Assembly: GCA_018665625.1 (NCBI GenBank) | Contig: JABJCF010000186.1 | Location: 1-9,064, forward strand | Source of the DNA: Nitrospina sp. | GTDB taxonomy: Bacteria > Nitrospinota > Nitrospinia > Nitrospinales > VA-1 | Direction: 5' to 3' | Length of the DNA: 9,064 nt | In this document: positions 1-6,111 of the stretch, one piece after another | Position numbering within the stretch: position 1 is the stretch's first letter | How the letters are laid out: every line of letters starts with the position of its first letter | Notes under the pieces: generated by a model | What the model was told of the DNA's origin: nothing | The model's database searches: none | What the model saw: only the letters and a program-made list of their open reading frames with translations | Made by a program: the position numbers and the translations under genes

Positions 1-289
1 ACCACGAATAATGCCCATTTAGCTCTCCCGATTGCCTTTTTATCTTAGAAAATCTTTACTATTTAGAGTTAGCAACTATATCTTATTCGTTTCATTATTC
101 ATATATGAATTGAAAAGCAGAAAGATTATATATCTAAATCGAAACTACCATCTTCGCACAAAAATAAAACCTTAATATTTTCAAACGCTTACAAAAGTCA
201 CATCGCCTGCCGACCCGGAAATATTAAAAAAAATTAATGCATGGTTAACTGATTTTTAATTTTGCAGGCCTAGAATAGGCTTATTGAAA
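1..289. other. AT-rich non-coding region upstream of the TusA-like gene
   Basis: No ORF of useful length with a ribosome binding site was seen on either strand, and no tRNA-like cloverleaf, tandem repeat or insertion sequence end. The region is very AT-rich with short A and T runs. The only promoter-like element is a TAGAAT hexamer at 271-276, which resembles a sigma-70 -10 box and lies suitably upstream of the gene at 338. No good -35 hexamer sits at 16-18 bp; TTAACT at 245-250 would need a 20-bp spacer. Treat the promoter as tentative. The end of a neighbouring gene outside the window could lie just left of position 1. Confidence 0.5.
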
Positions 290-319
290 TTAGTCCCCCG
301 CCTTTTAGAGGCCGACTAA
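290..319 (+). promoter_or_regulatory. Leader hairpin just upstream of the TusA-like gene's ribosome binding site
   Basis: An outer stem pairs TTAGTC (290-295) with GACTAA (314-319). An inner stem pairs GCCT (300-303) with AGGC (309-312), and the two are separated by an asymmetric internal loop of four C against one C. The structure ends six bases before the GGAGG ribosome binding site (325-329). It could protect the 5' end or affect translation initiation. A run of five A, not T, follows, so it is not a terminator for the plus strand. It matches no riboswitch I know. Confidence 0.4.
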
Positions 320-337
320 AAAATGGAGGTATTTGTT

Positions 338-586
338 ATGGAAATGTTTAAAACACTTGATATTCGAGGCCTATCTTTTTCAAACGCTTTCGAGTTGGCT
401 TCCGAAGAGTTCAGGAGAATAAAGAAAAATGGCATTTTGGAGTTGATTGTCGATAAGAAAAGAAACTTCACTGAGGATTTTTCAAAGTGGGCAAAAAGCC
501 AGGGCTGCAAAATTTCCGACATTGAAGATGACCACAGAATGGTACGACTTTTTATTCACAAAAGTTCCCGGACTGTTAAGGCCTAA
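338..586 (+). CDS. TusA/SirA-like small protein lacking the catalytic cysteine
   Basis: This 82-residue protein has the outline of the TusA (SirA/YedF) sulfur-carrier family: LDIRGL at residues 7-12, a helix, then ILELIVDKK (33-41), and the WAKSQG segment (51-56) typical of the second helix, ending in a strand with MVRLFIHK. In TusA the first motif continues into CPxP, whose cysteine carries the persulfide. Here that place reads SFSNAF, so cysteine and both prolines are gone. The only cysteine is C57, after SQG. Sulfur transfer by the usual mechanism therefore looks unlikely, and a regulatory or binding role is possible. The start at 338 is chosen because GGAGG (325-329) lies 8 bases before it; the in-frame ATG at 323 overlaps that ribosome binding site and has none of its own. 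Family membership is inferred from motif pattern only. It is monocistronic, followed by a hairpin. Confidence 0.75.
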   Translation: MEMFKTLDIRGLSFSNAFELASEEFRRIKKNGILELIVDKKRNFTEDFSKWAKSQGCKISDIEDDHRMVRLFIHKSSRTVKA

Positions 587-595
587 AAGGTTTAC

Positions 596-678
596 AAACC
601 CCGGTTACTCCAAATTTCACAGTTTTCGGTCTCCTCCTCTTTCTGGAAACACTGCGTTTGGGATAGCCGGGGTTTTTT
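596..678 (+). terminator. Long imperfect hairpin terminator between convergent genes
   Basis: Bases 596-614 pair with 657-675 over 19 positions with a single C/A mismatch; the base of the stem is AAACCCCGG against CCGGGGTTT. After an internal loop the pairing resumes (620-627 with 646-654, one bulged C), leaving a pyrimidine-rich apical loop at about 628-645. A T run (673-678) follows the plus-strand stem, fitting Rho-independent termination of the gene ending at 586. On the minus strand only TTT follows the stem, so termination of coaX from the other side is possible but weaker. The stem is unusually long for a simple terminator. Confidence 0.65.
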
Positions 679-697
679 GTACCCTCTTGGGTTATTG

Positions 698-1462
698 CTA
701 CTGATTTTTATCATAAATTATTCTCAAACCATCTAAAGTTAAAAACGGATCCACAGTATCAATCACCGTAGTTTTGGTGGTTATCCATTCTAAAATACCC
801 CCGGTGGCAATAACGCGGGCGTCTTCTCCAAGTTCACTTTTTATTTCCTTCACCAACGCTTCAACCATTCCTGAAAAACCATAGACTGCTCCAGAGCGCA
901 GACTCTCAACCGTTGATTTCCCTATCACATTCTCTGGGAAAGTCATATCAACTCGAGGTAGTTTCGCAGTGTTTTTAAAAAGTGCCTCAAGAGAAATCTG
1001 GATCCCTGGGAAGATTGCACCGCCTAAATATTCACCTTTACTCGACACAACATCAAAGGTTGTCGCAGTTCCAAAATCGACAATAATTAAAGGCCCACCA
1101 TATTTTTCAAAAGCGGCCACAGAGTTTACTATGCGATCCGCACCCACTTCAGAAGGGTTCCGGTAAAGAATTGAAATCCCTGTTTTGATCCCCGGCCCAA
1201 CAATTAAGGGCTCGCATGAAAAATACTTTCTCGCCATTCCCTGTAATATAGGGACCAGAGGAGGAACAACACAAGCAACTACAATATCGTCTATGGTCTC
1301 TGTTTCTACATTATTTAACAAAATAAATTCTTTTATCAAAACCCAGTACTCATCAGCAGTGCGGTTCCATTCTGTCCGAATTCTCCAATGAGTGAGAAGC
1401 TTTTCACCAGAAAACAATCCGATAACATTATTGGAATTTCCTACATCGATCACCAAAAGCAT
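698..1462 (-). CDS. coaX: Type III pantothenate kinase
   Basis: CoaX phosphorylates pantothenate to 4'-phosphopantothenate in the cytoplasm, the first committed step of coenzyme A synthesis. The 254-residue protein shows the ASKHA-fold signatures: the phosphate-1 loop DVGNSN (6-11), where most relatives have DxGNT; GADRIVN (107-113) with the aspartate that acts as catalytic base in characterised members; the phosphate-2 loop DFGTATT (129-135); GGAIFPG (147-153); a TGG (220-222); and the usual C-terminal LTLDGLRIIY. Length is normal. I chose the ATG at 1462 because it places MLLVIDVGN as in the family; an in-frame TTG at 1468 would add two residues, and neither start has a strong ribosome binding site. 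It is not next to birA, as it is in some genomes, but faces a TusA-like gene across a hairpin and diverges from the gene at 1594. Function is confidently assigned from motifs. Confidence 0.95.
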   Translation of the reverse strand: MLLVIDVGNSNNVIGLFSGEKLLTHWRIRTEWNRTADEYWVLIKEFILLNNVETETIDDIVVACVVPPLVPILQGMARKYFSCEPLIVGPGIKTGISILYRNPSEVGADRIVNSVAAFEKYGGPLIIVDFGTATTFDVVSSKGEYLGGAIFPGIQISLEALFKNTAKLPRVDMTFPENVIGKSTVESLRSGAVYGFSGMVEALVKEIKSELGEDARVIATGGILEWITTKTTVIDTVDPFLTLDGLRIIYDKNQ

Positions 1463-1533
1463 AAACAACCCATTTTATGGATGCGACAACCTTTAAAAAA
1501 CAAAAAAAGGCTTATAACATCAGTGAAAAACAA

Positions 1534-1562
1534 TTAGGATTAACAGGATTCTCTAATATAAT
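1534..1562 (+). promoter_or_regulatory. Probable sigma-70-type promoter for the 1594 gene
   Basis: A perfect TATAAT (1557-1562) lies 17 bases downstream of TTAGGA (1534-1539), which matches the -35 consensus at three of six positions. The -10 box ends 31 bases before the ATG at 1594, a normal distance. The hexamer AGGATT occurs twice (1536-1541 and 1545-1550), overlapping and following the -35 box. That repeat may be chance, or a site for a regulator. Confidence 0.45.
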
Positions 1563-1593
1563 AAAGCATCTTAAAAATTACAAATAAGGTTTA

Positions 1594-1809
1594 ATGAAAG
1601 ACAAAAATAATATTGAAATTGAGGACATCTCAGCATTTCCTCTGGAAAGATCAGCAAACCACAATAATTGGGAAGACATTCCCAACCAGGAATTTAAAGA
1701 GCAAGTATTCGATGGCCTAGCCGAAGAAAAAATGAAATGCTTTTTAAGAGTGGTGCGTTCTGGAAGCCCGTTTAAATTGGGCGATTATTTTTACCGCATC
1801 AAATGCTAA
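1594..1809 (+). CDS. Hypothetical 71-residue protein, first gene of a probable cytochrome operon
   Basis: I do not recognise this family. The protein is soluble-looking and has no signal peptide or membrane segment. Its N-terminal half is acidic and polar (IEIEDISAF, NNWEDIPNQEF). The C-terminal part, FLRVVRSGSPFKLGDYFYRIKC, is more basic and aromatic and ends in a cysteine two residues after the arginine; another cysteine is at residue 49. Support for it being real: a TATAAT box upstream, an AAGG ribosome-binding-like sequence (1586-1589) just before the ATG, and an ORF well placed in an otherwise empty gap. The cytochrome gene starts 78 bases downstream on the same strand with no clear terminator between, so the two may be co-transcribed. 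No function is proposed. Confidence 0.6.
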   Translation: MKDKNNIEIEDISAFPLERSANHNNWEDIPNQEFKEQVFDGLAEEKMKCFLRVVRSGSPFKLGDYFYRIKC

Positions 1810-1887
1810 TAGAATTAAGAATACACGGCTACCCTCTCCTTTAACCAAATTCTTCATCCTGACAATTTGATGCGAGATAGAACAAAT

Positions 1888-2760
1888 ATGATAACAAGAA
1901 TTGTATTTGCTGCCTTGGTCGGAGCGTTGTTTTTTTTATTTCCCCTCTCCCCCGCATTTTCTTCGGATTTCCTTGTTACTCCGCCACCAAAATCCATGGA
2001 TAAATATTACGCCGAATCAGGAAAGGTCTCTGAATGGATTATTCAAATGCAAAAATTGAGCACCGCTTTTTCTGCAATTTCTGTGAGTCTTGATAAGAAA
2101 AACTGGGAAGTGGCCGAAAAAAATGCGGAACTATTTTTTGAGTCCTACCAAAAAGCATCCGAAATGATTCCGGAATGGAAGGAGGAATTTAATTTAAAAG
2201 CAGCCAATGAACTAAAGCAAAGTATTCAGACGAAAAACATGGAAAAGCTAGGGATGGCCACGGAAGCTCTCGGAAAAACCTGCTCTCGCTGCCATTTAAA
2301 AAATAACACCAGTGTTTGGGTTCGCTACCATTGGCCCTCAACCGAAACTATTAAAGTTTTAGACCCCATCGAGGAAAAAGAATTTAGTTACGAAGGATAT
2401 ATGGGGAAGCTTTCTGATTCGCTGAAAAGAATAAGCGTAAACTTCGAACAAAACGATTTCCAGCAAGCCTGGAAAGCCCTGGACGTTTTCACAAAAAGGT
2501 TCACAAGCTTGCGATCTGTTTGTTCAAAATGCCATGTTACGGAATGGACCAAAAGTTCGGTTTCAGTAAAAGATTTTTTTGTCGGGGAAGATATTCTGAA
2601 CACTCTACAGGAAATCAAAAAGGGATTTGCAACAGGTGAGCCTTCGGAAGAAAAATTCAAAAAAAATATTGCCTACATTAATAAACGGTCTTGCAAAATG
2701 TGTCACCTTGTCCATCAACCAACAGCAGCTATACAAAGGGCCTGGAAACAAGAAGACTGA
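1888..2760 (+). CDS. Secreted triheme c-type cytochrome with duplicated cytochrome c'-like helical units
   Basis: A signal peptide (MITR, a hydrophobic core, then a site near AFS|SD) sends this roughly 290-residue protein to the periplasm, where heme would be attached at three CxxCH sites: CSRCH (132-136), CSKCH (212-216) and CKMCH (269-273). Two units repeat. MQKLSxxFxxISV at residue 54 aligns with MGKLSxxLxxISV at 172, followed in each by an AxxxxxxF helix. Each unit ends in a CxxCH, as in four-helix cytochrome c', where the heme motif lies near the end of the last helix. The second unit carries an extra CxxCH in its middle. Likely role: periplasmic electron transfer or small-ligand binding; the partner is unknown. 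I chose ATG 1888, preceded by a weak GCGAGA; ATG 1870 (six residues longer) and TTG 1867 are alternatives. The gene converges with the lipoprotein gene, whose stop is 34 bases away. Confidence 0.85.
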   Translation: MITRIVFAALVGALFFLFPLSPAFSSDFLVTPPPKSMDKYYAESGKVSEWIIQMQKLSTAFSAISVSLDKKNWEVAEKNAELFFESYQKASEMIPEWKEEFNLKAANELKQSIQTKNMEKLGMATEALGKTCSRCHLKNNTSVWVRYHWPSTETIKVLDPIEEKEFSYEGYMGKLSDSLKRISVNFEQNDFQQAWKALDVFTKRFTSLRSVCSKCHVTEWTKSSVSVKDFFVGEDILNTLQEIKKGFATGEPSEEKFKKNIAYINKRSCKMCHLVHQPTAAIQRAWKQED

Positions 2761-2794
2761 GATTCCTACTAAATCTAGAATCCCCACCCTCCAT

Positions 2795-3043
2795 TTAGAT
2801 AGTTTTTTTACTCCATCCCTCTAACTTCATACACCCCAAGTAACCTGTATCCTGACCTTCAAAGCCAAACTCACGGCCTTGAATTTTATTACTATGCTTA
2901 TTTTTTTCTTTCTCACACTTTTGAGAATCTACCAGAAATTCTTTTTCACTTTTGGCTCCCTTATGAGAAAAATCCTCAAAAAGAGGGCCTTCGGAGCATC
3001 CCGAAAGAATTAGAACGACCAGAAGACATATATTTTTTACCAT
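2795..3043 (-). CDS. Small lipoprotein with two conserved-looking cysteines
   Basis: The 82-residue product begins with a short lipoprotein signal peptide, MVKNICLLVVLILSGC. The lipobox LSGC puts the lipidated cysteine at residue 16; serine at +2 predicts outer-membrane sorting in Gram-negative bacteria. The mature part is about 67 residues, highly charged, with two cysteines: one in DSQKCEKEK and one in GYLGCMKLEGW. A late GCM-x3-GW motif paired with an upstream cysteine recalls small lipoproteins in which the two form a disulfide; that is a resemblance only, and no function is known to me. The ATG at 3043 is preceded by AAGGA about 10 bases upstream. A perfect 8-bp inverted repeat (3067-3087) lies in its leader. 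It is the last of the minus-strand run and converges on the cytochrome gene. Confidence 0.75.
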   Translation of the reverse strand: MVKNICLLVVLILSGCSEGPLFEDFSHKGAKSEKEFLVDSQKCEKEKNKHSNKIQGREFGFEGQDTGYLGCMKLEGWSKKTI

Positions 3044-3066
3044 ACAAACATTTTCCTTGGAAATAG

Positions 3067-3087
3067 TGGTTTAAAATTATTAAACCA
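3067..3087. promoter_or_regulatory. Perfect AT-rich inverted repeat upstream of the lipoprotein gene
   Basis: TGGTTTAA (3067-3074) and TTAAACCA (3080-3087) are exact reverse complements with a 5-base AATTA spacer. The element ends 23 bases before the lipoprotein start codon at 3043. It could be a dimeric-regulator operator or a hairpin. No T run follows on the minus strand, so it is a poor terminator for the upstream 63-residue gene. AT-rich palindromes of this size can arise by chance in such DNA. Confidence 0.35.
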
Positions 3088-3157
3088 TAACAGGGGCAAA
3101 GAAGGCAGGAAATAAACAGAAGAAATCTAAATTTCTCTAATTTTTCAAACAGGCAGG

Positions 3158-3349
3158 TTATTTTTTCTTTGGGGGAGCAATCCCAGGCTTGTTGACAGTG
3201 AAACTTTTCAACAAATTTTCCTGGGAGTTTATATTAAAATATTTTTCTACAATTTTATCTTTATCTCTTTGGATCTTTCGATCTAAATATTCATTTAAAA
3301 TTTTGTAGAGGTTATTTCTTCCATTTAATTTTTCAGGTTTAGATTCCAT
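3158..3349 (-). CDS. Hypothetical 63-residue highly charged protein
   Basis: I do not recognise this protein. It is hydrophilic and basic, with a central stretch (LYKILNEYLDRKIQRDKDKIVEKYF, about residues 14-38) that should form one long amphipathic helix, then a KPGIAPPKKK tail. There is no signal peptide or membrane segment. The start at ATG 3349 is the only ATG possible, because an in-frame TGA lies just upstream (3358-3356); the ribosome-binding sequence is only a weak GAG. A 13-codon ORF with a consensus ribosome binding site ends 11 bases before this start, so translation may depend on coupling to it. The helix and tail suggest a small nucleic-acid- or protein-binding protein, but this is a guess; it could also be a chance ORF. 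Confidence 0.45.
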   Translation of the reverse strand: MESKPEKLNGRNNLYKILNEYLDRKIQRDKDKIVEKYFNINSQENLLKSFTVNKPGIAPPKKK

Positions 3350-3360
3350 AATAACTCAGC

Positions 3361-3402
3361 TTAAAATTTCAGAAGTAAAACATGGGCCCGAAAAATCCTC
3401 AT
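3361..3402 (-). CDS. Putative 13-residue leader peptide with consensus ribosome binding site
   Basis: On the minus strand a full AAGGAGG (3417-3411) is followed by 8 bases and an ATG (3402), giving MRIFRAHVLLLKF and a TAA (3363-3361). This is the best Shine-Dalgarno in the area, yet it serves only 13 codons. The stop lies 11 bases before the ATG of the 63-residue protein, so terminating ribosomes could reinitiate there. A single frameshift cannot fuse the two frames: the leader's TAA is met before the downstream frame's TGA (3358-3356), so any shift early enough to avoid the first runs into the second. No run of one regulatory amino acid is present apart from LLL, so classical amino-acid attenuation is not evident. 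A chance ORF behind a real but relocated site is the alternative. Confidence 0.4.
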   Translation of the reverse strand: MRIFRAHVLLLKF

Positions 3403-3583
3403 CGAACCCACCTCCTTATGTAGCAAGCTTTGTGCCATTTAACCCATTCAACGACTAATCCAGTAAAGGTTAATATTACAGTGGTTCTCCCCTCACTTCG
3501 ATAATTCACAAAATTTCAATTTAGAAAAAAATAAGACAGGTAGGTTTAAATTTTCATACTATCTGGACCTAGAAATTCCGACT

Positions 3584-5977
3584 TCATTTAATAGGCTGGA
3601 CAAAGGAAAACTTGCTTTTTCTTATTTCAAACAGTGCTGGCAACATGAATAAGGCGCAAACAGTACATGTGATAATACCCAACTCAACGACGGTTGCTAT
3701 AGAACTTATTCCCGCGTGATGCGCTATATTCAAGCTTGTATAGCCCGCAAGGCTGGTCAAAGCAGACAGGATTATCGCACTTCCTGTCTCCTGCAATGAT
3801 TTCAAGGAAGCACCTTTGGAATAATCCAGGATATGATGACTGAGATAAATACAATGATCTATCATAATGCCAACAATGGAGGGAAGCATCACAATATTAA
3901 TAAAATTCAAACGGACGTTGAACACAGACATTAAGGCTCCTGTTAAAGCAAGCCCTGTAAATAATGGCAAAAAGGTTATAGTGGCTAGCCGAAAACTTTT
4001 AAGGTCAACAAGAAGAATTAGATAAACCAATCCAAACGCTACAATCATTGCCTTTGGCCCTTTTTCCTTTACCCAATCCAAAACCTTTGCCGCTATCAAA
4101 TTTTCGTTTAAAACTGCAACCTCAATATTTCTTCTTTTAATGCGTTCTTTTAAAGCATTTACCTCTTTTTCCAATTGATAAATATTTTCAACCCTAAAAA
4201 AGTTTTTATCTGCGGGAGAAAAAAGCAACAACAGGTAATCCTTCCCTGCCATCAATTTTTGTTGAATGCCTTCTGGAACTCGAGAACCATCAAATGGTTT
4301 AACATCCAAAATACGCTCAAAATTATTGAACCGCTCCTTTCCCAATGAAAACCGGATAATATTTCTATTTTCATCAAAATTTTGTCGAATGCGTGCAATG
4401 ATCTCTTTTTTGGATTCATATTCCTTTTGACTGAACAAATTCAGGGAATACTGGATTCCTATTATTGTTTTATCCCCGCTTGTTTTTTTTATGTCCTCAA
4501 GAGCCTCATGAATATAGAAAAGGTTATCTTTTTCTGGCGTTAATATTATCGTTGGTGAAAAAGCGAGCCCAAAATCATCGGTAGTTTCCGTTTCATAATC
4601 ACTCGCAGGAGATTCACCTCGTAATTTTTGAAAATCGTATTCGAATTCAACTCCAGGCAAAAGAAACAAACTCGAAATCATAAGAAAAATAAAAAGGCCA
4701 GAAAGAAAAAGCGGAGTCGCTGAGTAAAGATTGGTAATTCGCAAACTAAATAGTCTGGGCTTGGGTTTTCTTAGCCAATGAATTTTGTCGTAAAAAAGAG
4801 CCTGCGCTGGAAAAATGAAATAATAGGTGACAAATGCACAAACAATACCCAGGGTTGCAATTTGCCCAAACTCAGAGAAGCCTTGGAAATCTGAAAAACT
4901 CAGTATAGAAAAAACGCTCATGGTGGTGAGCATGGCAATCAATCCAGAACGGCCTACTTGTGTTACAACCACTTCCACAGCTTCGGCAATGGGCTTTTCT
5001 TTTAACAGTTCCTGTTTGAAACGAATGTACAAGTGAATGCCGTAATCGATTCCCAAACCCATTAAAATCGCAACCAGAAAACCTGAAATAATATTTAAAT
5101 GCCCTATCAATAATTTTGTCAAAGCAAATGTATATGTCAGCGAAAGCAATAGAGGGAAAATTATAAGAGGAATGGAAAACCATGATCGGGTATAAATAAA
5201 AATGATGGATATCGCTAAAAAAGCAGCTATTACCGCAGCATTTTTCAAGTCACTTTGGATAAAGTTGTTTTCTTCCAGGCGAACCACCATTGAACCGGTA
5301 AGGTTTATTTTAAGTTCGCTATATTTTTCTTCCAGCCCGCTTTTGTTTATTGCCTCCTGCACTGCGTCAATGAAATTTTCAGTAAAATCAGTGTCGGTGA
5401 CAGTGCCCTTGGCTTTTATAAAAATATAATAATTATTTCTTTGGTTACCCTTATGAAAGCGTTCCATCTCTTCAAAAATTTTGTAGTCTTTTGCCAGTTT
5501 TCGAAGTTTTACAGGATTAAAAGGTTCCTCGTTCTCAACAAAACCTCCGAATTGACCACGCGCATAATCAATTGCTTCTGCCATGAAGATTTCCAGAGCC
5601 AATAAATCCCCTCGTGGAACCAGAAGTAGCTGTTTATTCTTCAAATATTTTTTTGGAATTTCTGAGTCGACAAACTGTGTTCCGGGAATTTTTTTGAAAA
5701 CTTTTGCAAGGGTACCTATAACCTCTGAAGCCTGGATAGGATCAAGGTTTTCCAGAACTACTACCAAAGGGCCTGAGCCGCCAGTTTTATCTACAACTTC
5801 ATTGAACTCTTTAATAAGGGGAAGGTCTTGAGGTAGAAGATTGTCCATCTTCGGGTTAAACTTTAAATCTGCGGCCAGATAAATGGAAAACCCGCTTAAA
5901 AGCAGTGCAATTAACAAAACGGTGCCTGGGAATTTCTTCGTAATATTTTTATAGCACCAGCTGAGAATTGATTTCAT
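3584..5977 (-). CDS. RND-superfamily MMPL exporter, 12 transmembrane segments
   Basis: This 797-residue inner-membrane protein has the classical duplicated RND layout. TM1 is at about 18-36, then a large periplasmic domain (about 37-245), TM2-TM6 (about 247-396), TM7 (about 422-441), a second periplasmic domain (about 442-640), and TM8-TM12 (about 643-784). The first half carries GLGIDYG (307-313), the proton-relay motif of MMPL/sterol-sensing-type transporters; the second half has GIMIDHC (703-709), keeping the aspartate but replacing the tyrosine-glycine. Members export lipids, hopanoids or other hydrophobic compounds using proton motive force. The split loops and length recall the HpnN/MMPL group, but the substrate cannot be told from sequence alone and no hopanoid or lipid genes are adjacent. 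The start ATG 5977 has no clear ribosome binding site. No membrane-fusion or outer-membrane partner is in the window. It follows the malic enzyme gene by 134 bases. Confidence 0.9.
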   Translation of the reverse strand: MKSILSWCYKNITKKFPGTVLLIALLLSGFSIYLAADLKFNPKMDNLLPQDLPLIKEFNEVVDKTGGSGPLVVVLENLDPIQASEVIGTLAKVFKKIPGTQFVDSEIPKKYLKNKQLLLVPRGDLLALEIFMAEAIDYARGQFGGFVENEEPFNPVKLRKLAKDYKIFEEMERFHKGNQRNNYYIFIKAKGTVTDTDFTENFIDAVQEAINKSGLEEKYSELKINLTGSMVVRLEENNFIQSDLKNAAVIAAFLAISIIFIYTRSWFSIPLIIFPLLLSLTYTFALTKLLIGHLNIISGFLVAILMGLGIDYGIHLYIRFKQELLKEKPIAEAVEVVVTQVGRSGLIAMLTTMSVFSILSFSDFQGFSEFGQIATLGIVCAFVTYYFIFPAQALFYDKIHWLRKPKPRLFSLRITNLYSATPLFLSGLFIFLMISSLFLLPGVEFEYDFQKLRGESPASDYETETTDDFGLAFSPTIILTPEKDNLFYIHEALEDIKKTSGDKTIIGIQYSLNLFSQKEYESKKEIIARIRQNFDENRNIIRFSLGKERFNNFERILDVKPFDGSRVPEGIQQKLMAGKDYLLLLFSPADKNFFRVENIYQLEKEVNALKERIKRRNIEVAVLNENLIAAKVLDWVKEKGPKAMIVAFGLVYLILLVDLKSFRLATITFLPLFTGLALTGALMSVFNVRLNFINIVMLPSIVGIMIDHCIYLSHHILDYSKGASLKSLQETGSAIILSALTSLAGYTSLNIAHHAGISSIATVVELGIITCTVCALFMLPALFEIRKSKFSFVQPIK

Positions 5978-6111
5978 ACTTGTTAGGAAAAATTGAATTT
6001 AAAACCCAGAGGAGTAGGCCAGGCCGGGTCAGCCGCAGTCAAGCGTACTTCATGCAACTCATTTCAGGGTAACACGAGGAGCTTAATCAATAAATACTAA
6101 ACGAACAAAGT

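Noticed and set aside
251..266. TTGCA at 262-266 as a sigma-54 -12 element
   Set aside because: The GG required 10 bases before the GC is missing (bases 252-253 are AT).
178..389. A 13-bp direct repeat, TTTTCAAACGCTT, at 178-190 and 377-389
   Set aside because: One shared 13-mer pair is roughly expected by chance in a 9 kb AT-rich window, and the second copy lies inside coding sequence. No flanking similarity was seen.
447..704. An 85-codon plus-strand frame running out of the TusA-like gene
   Set aside because: It overlaps the TusA-like gene in another frame, crosses the long hairpin and has no ribosome binding site.
2761..2781. GATTC/GAATC inverted repeat between the convergent cytochrome and lipoprotein genes
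   Set aside because: Only 5 bp with an 11-base loop and no following T run, so it is too weak to call a terminator.
3380..3420. A GGTTCGAT-like stretch on the minus strand resembling a tRNA T-loop
   Set aside because: The flanking bases do not form a T-stem, and no acceptor, D or anticodon arms fit. The stretch is better explained as the spacer after a ribosome binding site.
4872..5183. A 103-codon minus-strand frame within the RND gene
   Set aside because: It is a shadow frame fully inside the well-supported exporter gene, with no family features.
5978..6111. GC-rich patch with tandem AGGCC between the malic enzyme and RND genes, examined as a promoter or terminator
   Set aside because: No stable stem with a T run and no correctly spaced -35/-10 pair could be found.
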